A stretch of 64,000 bases of DNA. It comes from Agriotes lineatus (taxonomy: Eukaryota; Arthropoda; Insecta; Coleoptera; Elateridae). A program made the translations under genes and the position numbers. Below the pieces are notes generated by a model that saw nothing but the letters and a program-made list of their open reading frames with translations, made no database searches and was not told the origin of the DNA. Shown here one piece after another: positions 23,080 through 32,617 of the stretch; the stretch's first letter is position 1; the number at the start of each line of letters is the position of its first letter. The stretch lies in the NCBI GenBank assembly GCA_940337035.1, contig CALNHX010003626.1:62001-126000 (forward strand), written 5' to 3'.

Positions 23080-24117
23080 TTATTCAATTATTCCTGCCTC
23101 TTTTAACTCTTCTATTATACTAACAATTTCATTTCTATGATTTGTATGGCCAGATGCTTGAGAGGCATACAGTAACTTTAATCGATCAACTAATTCGTTC
23201 GGATCATCCCAGTAAACAAATCCAACGGTTTATTGCTAACTTGTTTATACATTTGCTGCATACCTTTACCAGTAAGCTTTGTAGTCCTTAACGATATCGA
23301 TGATGGCGAGGGTGATGATGACAGGTTAGATTTTATAAATTTCTTGTATTTCGCTTGGTTGAAACCTACCTTCTGATCATTTTATCAAAATTTCTATGCG
23401 CTGCATTTGTTCTGTTTATGATATCATTATAATTTGCTCTATCTGTCAGCGTTGGAGTTATTTGAGGATCGTTTTTAAATAGTAATTCGTACAAACCAGG
23501 CGTACCTTCATAGTGCACATTTTTAACAATTATATCTGATCCCTTTATATCTAGCTCATCTCCACCAAAATAAAATTGGTTTTTATCAAAATCATATCTA
23601 ATTCCATACCTCCCTAGATTTGGTCTTTCTATAAGATAATTGCTTACATATTTCCTAGGAAGTTCGTCATACTGTTCTAAGAAAGAACTTATAGCTTGCG
23701 GCTGAAATTTGTTTGCTATAGTTGTATTAGGTTCATCTTCGGTGGATTCACACAATACTTCATCAGCCGGTTTTGGTGTAAATAATTCTAGTTTTGGAGG
23801 ATTTGATATATTGATATATTCATCATCGTCATCATCCGCGTCATAATCGTATTTAGTTTTTCTTTTAAGATTATATTTATCATCATCATAATTGTATTTA
23901 ACTTTCTCTTTCTTTTTCAATTTGAAAGGCTTAAATTGTGATGGAGAATTCTCTTTTGTATTGATTTCTTTTGCAGCACTTTGTATTTGTTCGGTAACAG
24001 GTTTAAAAATTTACCGAGGAGCTGTTGTTGCACCAACTTACCCTCCTTAAGAGCTCGAACTTTCTGTCTTATAATATTTTTAGTTTTAATAAGTTCTGTC
24101 GCTACATTCGTTTTCAT
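23080..24117 (-). pseudogene. DUF8207-like protein of the palindromic element, frameshifted
   Basis: Minus strand, ATG at 24115-24117 and TAA at 23080-23082, about 345 codons if continuous. Segments in order: a basic helix (ATELIKTKNIIRQKVRALKEG, residues about 6-26), a low-complexity linker with acidic and basic runs (DYDADDDDDEY), then YGIRYDFDKNQFYFGGDEL and HYEGTPGLYELLFKNDPQ, and a C-terminus YWDDPNELVDRLKLL ... IIEELKEAGIIE. This arrangement matches a large family of uncharacterised insect proteins that I believe is catalogued as DUF8207; no biochemical function is known to me. The frame shifts near 24010, again near 23385 (after NAAHRNFDK) and once more near 23220, so this copy is broken. 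The last codons lie inside the inverted repeat and recur at 26057-26135. Confidence 0.65.
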
Positions 24118-24136
24118 TATTGTCACAAGTATGTAA

Positions 24137-24245
24137 GCGGTAGACAGCCAGACAGCCAGACAGGTAGACAGGTAGACTGGTAAACTGGTAGACAGCTGCA
24201 CAGCTAGACAGGTAGACAGGTAGACAAGTAAACAGCCAGTTAGAG
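24137..24245. repeat. (GACA/CCAGACAG)n tract
   Basis: An imperfect GACAG/GTAGACAG array just upstream of the DUF8207-like start codon. It is a fourth cluster of the same repeat type as 22722-22885. Confidence 0.8.
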
Positions 24246-24378
24246 AGACTGACAGATTCAAACTAGTTCACACGTCAACAGTTTCTTATCAAATGATAGA
24301 TATCAGAATTGTTAGATGTATATATATAAGAATCAAATTTATGACGATAGCGTTCACCAAGCTGAGTTCAGTCATTCG

Positions 24379-24528
24379 CTAGAATTGTCTGAAATATGGT
24401 TGAGGATAATGTTTACCACCACTGTTTTCTTTCATATGTTCGTGCAATGTGCAAGTAATACATTTTCGTTCTTCTTGATCGGTTTCCCCTTTACATTTTG
24501 GACACTTATACTTAACTGGTACAGGCAT
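24379..24528 (-). CDS. Small Cys-rich protein, 49 aa, in the element centre
   Basis: Minus strand, ATG at 24526-24528, TAG at 24379-24381. It starts MPVPVKYKCPKCKGETD and continues with ERKCITCTLHEHMKEN. CX2C pairs at residues 9-12 and about 24-27, plus a His, suggest a small zinc-ribbon fold. It lies upstream of the DUF8207-like gene on the same strand, so the two may share a transcript. I do not recognise the family. The frame is short and could be chance, but the paired CX2C motifs and the codon-like reading favour a real gene or its remnant. Confidence 0.45.
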   Translation of the reverse strand: MPVPVKYKCPKCKGETDQEERKCITCTLHEHMKENSGGKHYPQPYFRQF

Positions 24529-24589
24529 CTCACTCACACCTATTTCTATTACTGCTCACAATCTGTACAATAAATGGTGTCAAGAATGC

Positions 24590-24640
24590 CTGCCTGTCCG
24601 TCTACCTGTCTGTCTGTCTAGCTGTCTGCCTGCCTACCTA

Positions 24641-24671
<31 letters not shown>

Positions 24672-24782
24672 ACATGCCTGCCTGCCTGCCTGCCTGCTTG
24701 CCTGTCCGCCTACCTGCCTGCCTGCCTGCCTGCCTGCTTGCCTGTCTGCCTGCCTGTCTGTCTGCCTGTCTGTCTTTCTGCC

Positions 24783-24815
<33 letters not shown>

Positions 24816-24925
24816 GCCTGCCTGTCTGTCTGTCTGTCTGCCTGCCTACCTGTTTGTCTGTCTGTCTGTCTGCCTGCCTACCTGTTTGTCTGTCTGTCTG
24901 TCTGCTTGTCTGTCTATCTATCAAA
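24590..24925. repeat. (CTGT/CTGC)n microsatellite, central copy
   Basis: 336 bp of CTGC/CTGT tetranucleotides, followed by the same flank (AAATTTATAGACACTGATAA) found next to the right-arm tract at 26480-26500. It is therefore a third copy of the arm's inner junction, inverted relative to the left arm. Open frames across it (Cys-Leu-Pro-rich) are artefacts. Confidence 0.92.
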
Positions 24926-25039
24926 TTTATAGACACTGATAATGGAGGTCATTAACTACATCTGGTGTAAAGACTCCATACATTTTAGCAACCTTGCACA
25001 TTTCTCAAATAATCACATCCGGCTCACATAATGGACCCA

Positions 25040-25380
25040 CCCTCATTACAAAGAAAAATATTACGAGAAGTATTTCTATGAATTTTCAAAGTTATTTCCA
25101 TGGTTTGGTTGCGATCGTATGAATATTACCGTTATGCTAGATGGACATCTGAGCCAAACTGCACCCTCTCTGTCTGTTATGTAGAAATTGTGAGCAGCGG
25201 CTTGCACGACTAGGGTATAAACATATAAATCATAGTATATCGAATAAATCGTTGCAGTCTGATTGTAACGTGGAAGCCGTCACCTCTTTGGAAAAATATT
25301 ACGACAAGTATTTCTATGAATTTTCAAAGTTATTTCCATGGTTTGGTTGCAATCATATGGATATCACCGTTACGCTAGAT
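25040..25380 (+). pseudogene. Unrecognised coding remnant with a 235-bp tandem duplication
   Basis: On the plus strand the phrase KYFYEFSKLFPWFGC is encoded twice, at about 25060 and 25295 (period 235). The second unit is preceded in frame by CLLCRNCEQRLARLGYKH, a CX2CX2C cluster, and runs to TAA at 25384. The first unit runs into TAG after LSVM. The two units are one base out of frame with each other. I cannot assign a family. The Cys cluster, the aromatic-rich core and conservation of the protein phrase in both units suggest that this was a gene of the palindromic element, transcribed opposite to the DUF8207-like gene. Confidence 0.45.
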
Positions 25381-25993
25381 GGACTTTAAAACTGATACAA
25401 AGCTACAACTTCCAGACGGGTGGAGTTGGTTTGATGACAATGTGATGGAGCCCATCGAGGAGCATTTAAAAATTTTGAGATTAGAACGTTTTTTTTTTTT
25501 TTTTTTAATATAGAAATACACCAGCTCGACATACATAACGTCATACATGGTTTTGTTGTCTTGGTAAATTTTAACATAATATTTACAATTATTATTGTTA
25601 CATAATATTTTATATTATCCTAACGGGTCATAAGAATATTATCACGTCATCGTCAGTCTAGATCACTGTTGTCAGAATTCATGAAGACGTCTTGTGGTAG
25701 TCGCCTTTTTAGTCGCTTGTGGATGTCTTTAATTCCGAGTGAATAAAAGTCACTACTATCACATAGATCGATATTCTGAAAGAACTTTTTTGATGTTTGT
25801 TTTATCAATTGCTGAATTGTTGGAATGTCTAGGTCCTTATGTATTTGTGTATTCCTCACAAACCACGGCGCATTAGTAGCTATTCGCAACACTTTGTTCT
25901 GTATAACTTGGAGTTTTTTTATATGAGTTTTTGATGCTGAATGAATGATGCTGATGATTAGAACGTGAATGTGTGAAAAAAAATCGTATATGA
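25379..25993 (+). pseudogene. Short frame split by a Jockey insertion
   Basis: An ATG at 25379 opens a frame reading LPDGWSWFDDNVMEPIEEH, up to 25488. A Jockey tail with its target duplication interrupts it (25489-25965), and the same frame resumes at 25966 and ends at TGA 25991-25993, for 45 codons without the insert. The seamless resumption supports real coding before the insertion. It overlaps the end of the preceding remnant in another frame and may be its continuation after a frameshift. The family is not recognised. Confidence 0.4.
25489..25955 (-). mobile_element. Jockey 3' fragment with poly(A) and target duplication
   Basis: Minus strand. The poly(A) tail appears as an 18-base T run at 25489-25506. 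The 10-bp target duplication GATTAGAACG lies at 25479-25488 and 25956-25965. The coding end (25653-25892, and a little upstream) reads KLQVIQNKVLRIATNAPWF and ends in DNSDLD, the typical C-terminus of Jockey ORF2 after the RT thumb. It is strongly 5'-truncated (467 bp). Confidence 0.9.
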
Positions 25994-26324
25994 TTTATGG
26001 TGATGTCCGCCTGCCCATCTGTTAAATGTTTGCATTATGAGCCAACAGTCTGCGTCATACAAATCATATAAATGAAATTGTTAGTATAATAGAAGAGTTA
26101 AAAGAGGCAGGAATAATTGAATAAATCCAGTTCGGAAACAGCACGAAGAGACCCTGCAGACAGAGAGGACAACAACACCTCTACCACAATAATTGACTAG
26201 TGTATAATATATTTGTAATAATTTTATACATGTACATTAGACAAATAAAATACAATTATATTCACAATTGTCGTTTTATTACACCGTAGTGCCCATAAAA
26301 CCGTTACAGGAACAGCTGTCTACC

Positions 26325-26480
26325 TGTCTAGCTGTCTATCTGTCTATCTGCCTACCTGTCTGTCTGTCTGTCTGTCTGTCTGTCCACCTGCCTGTCTGCC
26401 TGTCTGTCTGTTTGTCTGCCTGCCTGTCGGCCTGCCTGTCTGTCTGCCTGCCTGTCGGTCTGCCTGTCTGTCTGTCTACC
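26325..26480. repeat. (CTGT/CTGC)n microsatellite, right arm
   Basis: Inverted partner of 22722-22885. Confidence 0.9.
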
Positions 26481-28944
26481 AAATTTATAGACACTGATAA
26501 TGGAGGTCATTAACTACATCTGGTGTAAATTTCTCCGACAAAGACCCCATACATTTTAGCAACCTTGTACACTCCCAGATTTTCCCGCCAAAAACCTGAT
26601 CATAATTTAAAATTCACCGTCAAAATAATGCGCAGAATTTGAATTTACCGCCAAAACCTACGCAGAATTTGAATTTCCCGCGAAACCTGTGCAGAATTTG
26701 AATTTACCGCCAAACCCTCGCGCAGACCCCCGCGCAGACCTGCTCAGAAACCCCAGACATCCGGTTCATTTTTAGCAACCTTGCACATTCCCAGACGCTC
26801 ACATCCACAAGTCTTGACAGGTCTGACATCTGGCGACACGCAAATATAGTCTCTATTAACACCTGTAACCAAGGAGATGATAAGATAACTTATAAAAACT
26901 GAAAGATGCTGGGTGGCTACAAAAATATGATCAACAGACGACTATTTCATCGCTTCGTTTTGTATTATAAAATTCTGCTATTTAAAACTACCAGTTTAGG
27001 ATTGGCTTGCGGATGTCTTATATTGCAAAAACCAAGTTTTATGCCTTGCTGTATTATTTACTTGATTCAAGAATCTGGCCTGTAGGAGCTTTCGTTTTTT
27101 CGTGGAAACTTGGCACAGTCAACCTAACGACTTAAAGAAAATTCAAGAAAATGTTTTCCATTAAACAGGTATCTGGACCTGATTTCTAAGCAATAAGTTT
27201 TTTATGCGATAAAAATGAACTGTCCCTCGCCGTTGGATATCGTGTATAGCATCCTTATTAATTAGAGTATTGTTGTGGCCTAATAGCTTTTATTTGGTTT
27301 TATTTAGTTCTTATTTTCAGGGCTTTATTTTTAAAAAAATTGATATCTTACCTATTGTCTGCAGTCTCTAATTGTAATAATCTTGAGTATTAGTCGTGCA
27401 GATTTTTCAAATGTATTATCTGCTAATATTTTCTTTAAGTATTTTATCACCCCTTTTAAATATCTCTCTACCGGATTGGTTTGCAGATGTCTTATACTGC
27501 AAAAAAAAAACTTTTATGACGTGCTGTATTGTTGTATTTATAAACCTCGCGTTTTTAAAATAAATTGTATTATCTGCTAATATTTTGTTTGGTTTTCCAA
27601 ATTCTATAAAATATTCATTTACATAGCGTTCTTAAAACCAAGGGCGCTAACACAAGATGTAAATAAACCATAACATTCTTAAAGCCAATGTGCTAACACA
27701 AGAACAAGGAAGGTGTCTGTTTTGCGATATGCGGAAGTTGCCGAATCGGATAAACTGAAAAATGCTGAGTGGTACACACGGTTCTTTTATCGCTCTGACA
27801 TAAAAGAAAACAATATGCAATTAAATGGTACTGTTGCTAATATCCAAAATTTTTAACTCAGTTTACACTCCGAACTGTAACCTGTAAATCTCTACAACAT
27901 AATAATATTTCTTTAGGAACTTGCTTACTGCTAAAGTGAGGGGATGCTGTACATAAATCCAACCGAAATAAATAACTATCGGCGCAATTTCGAGACTGTG
28001 TATTTAATAAAGTACGGGAAAAAACACGTAATATTTACTTTGCTTACAAACAATGTCTCTAAGACCACAAAACGTTTGTATTAGTCAGCAAAAAATGTTA
28101 AACAAAGGCAGCATTCAATTTAGCTGTTGTGCAGATTTTTCTCAAACAATGGGTTCCTTTGTTCAATTTTTAACAGCTTTGCACATTTCTCAAACATGTC
28201 TGGACATGGTAGCCGAAACAAGGTAGCCGAATAGCAGCGCTGCCCCCCTTTCTTACCTATATGATAATGGCGGTCAGCAAAAATTTCTCCAGACAACAAT
28301 GGCTTTATTGTCCAATTATCGTGCTGATTTTAAAACAATGGATGTCATTGTTCAATTTTTTAACAGCTTTGCACATTTTAATCTCCAGACAACAATGGCT
28401 TCATTGTTCTCGAATTTCGTGCTGATTTTAAAACAAAGGATGCCATTGTTCAACAACATCCTGCAAGAATAGACATGTCTGCGTACTCAGACGATGACTC
28501 ACATCCGGTCGAGCCTGAGAAAATTTTTCATTGTTCTATTTACTGATAACATCCTGCAAGAATAGACATGTCTGCATCCCAGACGCTCGAGCGTGGGAAA
28601 ATCTTGTAAAAATTTCAAAAACTACACTTTTAACCCAAAAAAAAAATTCCCGGAAGTGGCCGAGGTCAATGACCCCGACTAGGCCAATGACCCCCGGTTA
28701 GGCCAACGACCTTGGCCCCGACTAGGCCCATGACCTTGACCCCGGCTAGACCAACGACCTTGACAAACCTGCGCGCGCAGACCTGCGCAGTGACACATTT
28801 TGGTCCAGAACCCCTCTAGGTACTCTACTCCTTCTGAAATTTTGTATTGGGCATAATTTCTCATTATGAACAACTTTTCTTAATAACATTTTGCCGTATC
28901 ATGAACAAAAAGGGTAGTTTACCTGAAAATAAATACAATTTATA

Positions 28945-30031
28945 CAGGGTATTCGGAAAATACGTGTACAACGTAAGACCACAAGTTCCTTGGCCCAAAA
29001 TATGATGATTTAACTTAACTTACCTATACCGGGTGTCCATTCTCAAAGTCGAACATAGGCAATTAACATTAGTGCATTTATTCGTTTTTCCATTGATGTA
29101 ATTTAGTTTTATGTAGATAATTTTAACACGCGTTGACAGAAAATACCTGATTTACGCCAACTAATTACCAACTTTTTTGACAAATGCTATCGAACTTGAA
29201 AAGCAAGGCATGGCATATTTAAAAATTTCCAAGTTTTAAATTAGTATTTTAAAATAAAAAGCGCATCTTGAATATTATTATTGGTGTCATTTGATGCGTA
29301 ATAATTTTATCTTTCCATTGATACCATTACTTTCCTTGTAAGTTGAATTGGCGAGCAGGAAAAGACAAAAACGTTCAATACAATGTTAATCGCCTATGTT
29401 CGACTTTGAGAACGGACACCCGGTATACAAAGTTGCTTAGTTTAGTCGCTAGAGGGTTTTAAAAATGATTAACGTTTTTAAAATTTTTAACCTCTTGTAT
29501 AATCACTACCATTTTTTTCTAAATAGTTACTTCAATTTAGAAGTCCTCTCTTACAAAATGTTAGTTGGGTGAACAGTTTAGCCACAAACAATATTTTCTA
29601 AATCCCTACAAGCCTAGTGTTACTTTACAATTACTGATTCAGGCTTGTAAGAATTTAGAAAATATTGTAAGAGAAAAAATAGCTTTTAAATTAAAGTAAC
29701 TATTCAGAAAGAAAAAATGGTAGTGACTATACAGGGGGTTAAAAAAATATGGATGGATAATTTATTGTGACTAAGTTTTTAAACACCCTCTAATTTTCGA
29801 AACTAGGATTTATTCTTCAGAAAGCTGTGTTTTACTGGTACAAACGCATGGCCAAAAAATGAATAAAATATATCAAAGATTTTTCGACTTATTTGAAAAA
29901 AAAATAAAAAGTTAATCGTTTCTAGCGGCTAAACTAAGCAACTTTGTATATAGGTAAGTTGAGTTAAATCATCATATTTTTGCTCAAGGATATGTAGTTA
30001 ACGGATCGACCTCCTTTTTAGGGACACCCTG
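28945..30031. repeat. Foldback repeat, right copy
   Basis: Inner end CAGGGTATTCGG (28945) and outer end AGGGACACCCTG (30031), with TA beside each. The centre near 29600-29660 reads AAGCCTAGTGTTAC...GTAACACTAGGC-like inverted words, the same site that received the LINE in the left copy. It is interrupted at 29029-29423 by a TA-flanked MITE. Confidence 0.8.
29029..29423. mobile_element. TA-flanked MITE, 395 bp, private to the right arm
   Basis: Ends CCGGGTGTCCATTCTCAAAG and the complement CTTTGAGAACGGACACCCGG, with TA on both sides. The empty site is visible in the left foldback copy (CCTATATACAAAG near 16430), so the insertion is precise with a TA duplication, as for Tc1/mariner elements. The same terminal type occurs at 62499-62735. 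Confidence 0.88.
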
Positions 30032-31285
30032 TATAATAATTATTTGACTTTGTGAATCAAATACACGTTTCAGGTATTTCACAAAATTAAATTCATATTT
30101 TCAGTTTATTAGTAGCATATCGAAGTTTGATCTGACATTACAAAAATAAATAGATATTGTCAAAAATAGTTTAATTAAATGTCAAATATCCAAACTTGAT
30201 TTAAATGAAGATTCTAAAAAATAACCTAATCCAAAAAATGTAAATTTTAAATTATAATGGTCGAAAAATGTCTAGTACTCGAATCACTATCAAATTTGGA
30301 AAATTAATTTCTAAATATATTTACAACTATATTAATGATTTTCCGCACCACACTTGCCATTTGGCTTTTTAATATTTTATAAGAAATGGGCACTAACCTT
30401 CTGATTGTCTATCTTGTACCTGAATGTGTTATCTCAGCTCCTATCTAGATAAATTCTAGTCAGTAAACACCTCTTTGGGTTGTTCCCGATCAAATCAAAG
30501 CTCGTTGTAGCTCTTTGAAACCTCTATTATGTGGATAGACAGTTCAACAGCATACCACAACACTCACTTTTACTGGTTTTACTGGTTTAGTAGTAATATA
30601 CCACGTTAAATGTAATCAACCAATCTTGAATTTTATATTTGAATAATATAGTCAAATTTGATCTTAGAGAATACTATATTGCTACTGCGTATCAAATCAT
30701 CGATTAATTATTATTCTTCATAATTAATTGGAATTTAACCCTTAACGTGACTATTTATCGTAGATTATCGATTCAAGTTATTTTTTACTACTTGATATAA
30801 ACAACCCTCTGGTTGCCCTTTACAACACCACCAGTTAAAGCATACAACTGTTATATCACATGATATACATTGGATATCTGGATATTATTTAAATTAAATG
30901 CATCATTCATACGGTATGCTGCATTACACAGTTTTTCTTCCATGTGAGGGACAATTGGAGACTTACCTAAGAAAACCGGCAGTTTGTAGTATACATTAAA
31001 AGTATCAGATCCGAAACAGTTCAAACAAACATAAAAACAAGGAGATGCAGTATCTCCGTTAGTCTTTAACATACTACGAGAAAAAGCAGTTAGACTAGCG
31101 AATATAAATACACAAGAATCTATTTTGGGCAAGTTACATAGCTTATTGGCATATGCCAATATTGTAATAATTCTGCATGTGACTCTCGTGGAACGCAGAC
31201 GTGATGTCTTCGTTTCGTTGACACACTTAACGTAAGTATCTGAATTGAATCAAATAATTTTGCCCGTTGCGGGCAATATTATTGC
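30032..31285. other. AT-rich stretch, no recognised gene
   Basis: A 102-codon minus-strand open stretch (30851-31159) has no domain or splice context that I recognise. Nothing else is supported. Confidence 0.4.
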
Positions 31286-31289
31286 CACA

Positions 31290-32430
31290 ATGAGTGGTTA
31301 CGTATAATAGATGTGTAAGGTGTTTTATAGATTTTACAAAAGATCAAATATGTTTACCCTGTGCTAGTCTTTGTGGGAAGGCGTATCATCCAAAATGTGT
31401 AAACTTTAGTTGAGAAGACTTCAGTGTACGTGCGTCTAAGAAAACTATTGACTGGTTTTGCGACTTGTGTGCAGATAAGAAGAATAACTATTTAAGACAT
31501 GTGCTGGAAAACATGAAAGCAGCCTTGGATGACATAAATACCGGATTACAGAAACCATTCTGACAAATTAGATGCATTACAAAATCAGCTAAAATCTGTT
31601 GATGTAAACGTAAAAACGAGAGTCAAAAACATCATGCAGCAACAGAAAGATATGACTTATTCTGAAAAAATTAAGTTAAATAAATACGAACCGGTCGTAG
31701 TAATAAAACCCAAAAATCAGGACCAAAAAAGTATTGATACTAAAAAATGCCATCGATCTTACTGATTTAAATATATCTGGCCTACGGACTGTTAGCAAGA
31801 ATGGTGTTGTGATTAGATGCAAAAACAAGGATGATGTAAGCAGAATTGAGAAAAAGCAGAAAATAATCTTGGAGAGAACTGTGGAGTTACATTCCCAAAG
31901 AAGAAATTGCCTAGAGTAAAAATTGTTGGACTAACCGAAAACTTGGCAATGGAAACAATAGGAGAGAAAATAATATTACAAAATAGTTTTTGTAATCACA
32001 GGAACTATCCATAAAGGTTGTACATATAAAGAAGACCAGAACCAAAACAACGGTAAAATCATACAGCAATTGCGGAAGTAAATGCATCTGCCTATCCTGT
32101 AATAGTGAAAGAATAAAAAATTAATATCTACTGGGATAGATGTAGAGTTAATGATGCAGTTGAAGTAATGAAATGTACTGTACTTATTTATCAAAATGCA
32201 CAAAGTGCAAACATATAAAAGAAGTTGAAGTTTTAATTGAAGACAGTTATCACATTTGTAAGTGAAACAAGATTCACACAAAACATTGAGGATTGTGAAA
32301 TACGTTTTCGGGGTAATGCCACTTTTCGCTATAATCGACACACTAGAGAAAGGGCAATTGTAGGTAATAATATTTATCGGTTTCAGGATATTAAGCCTTT
32401 GTTTACATATACAAAAGTAGGCTGGTAACT
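31290..32430 (+). pseudogene. LINE ORF1 remnant with PHD-type zinc finger
   Basis: Read across several frameshifts, the plus strand gives a Cys/His pattern CVRCF ... CLPCASLCGKAYHPKC ... WFCDLC (31340-31475), that is a PHD finger. A coiled-coil-like stretch follows, then PVVVIKPKNQDQKS near 31690 and ISGLRTVSKNGVVIRCKNKD near 31780-31830. This is the layout of the RNA-binding ORF1 protein of several insect LINEs of the CR1/Jockey type. Multiple stops and frame changes show that it is dead. No ORF2 follows directly. Confidence 0.6.
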
Positions 32431-32520
32431 AGATCATAACTTATCTGTAGGGTTAAAGAATATTACCCTACATGGCAACCATAACCATACAGCAACCGAT
32501 AAACTATTGAACAAATCACG

Positions 32521-32617
32521 GATGTTATGAATCATAACTGCCTTAGAAGTTTTAAAATCCTCGCTCTACGAGCTCGGATTTCAAAACATCTGCGGCAGTT
32601 ATGATACTCATAACATT
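32521..32617. repeat. Short palindromic element
   Basis: GATGTTATGAATCATAACTG on the left mirrors CAGTTATGATACTCATAACA on the right, with a GC-richer centre (CTCTACGAGCTCGG). About 97 bp. A smaller hairpin, TGTAGGGT...ACCCTACA, lies just before it at about 32447-32472. Confidence 0.7.

Larger units (their letters stand above)
16346..23148. repeat. Left arm of the giant inverted repeat
   Basis: Pairs with 26057-30031. Anchor matches include 20340-20390 with 28795-28832, 21600-21800 with 27400-27600, 22700-22950 with 26250-26490, and 23080-23148 with 26057-26125. The left arm contains a LINE (16807-19875) and an 88-bp hairpin (20253-20340), both absent from the right arm, so they came later or were lost there. 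Confidence 0.85.
16346..30031. mobile_element. 13.7-kb palindromic composite element with foldback ends
   Basis: The outer ends are CAGGGTGTCC... at 16346 and ...GGACACCCTG at 30031, each flanked by TA. From both ends sequence mirrors inward to about 23148 and 26057, leaving a unique centre of about 2.9 kb. Homology stops exactly at the outer ends: the flanks 16300-16345 and 30032-30080 do not match. The centre carries a DUF8207-like gene, a small Cys-rich frame and a plus-strand coding remnant. The left arm is longer because a 3.07-kb LINE sits in it. Long terminal inverted repeats of several kilobases with a small gene set recall Polinton-like or viral-derived elements, but no polymerase, integrase or capsid gene is recognisable, so the class is open. 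Confidence 0.8.
26057..30031. repeat. Right arm of the giant inverted repeat
   Basis: Inverted copy of 16346-23148, with a private 395-bp MITE at 29029-29423. The innermost part (26057-26135) repeats the last codons of the DUF8207-like gene that lies complete on the other side, showing that the arm was copied from the gene side outward. Confidence 0.85.

Noticed and set aside
24137..24245. Interpretation of the GACA tracts as a CRISPR array
   Set aside because: There are no spacers of constant length; these are plain tetranucleotide tracts in a eukaryotic setting.
24674..24955. Open frames rich in Cys, Leu and Pro (and the opposite-strand Asp/Arg/Gln frame) at 22703-22936, 24670-24955 and 26268-26513
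   Set aside because: They translate a CTGT/CTGC microsatellite, where most frames stay open by composition.
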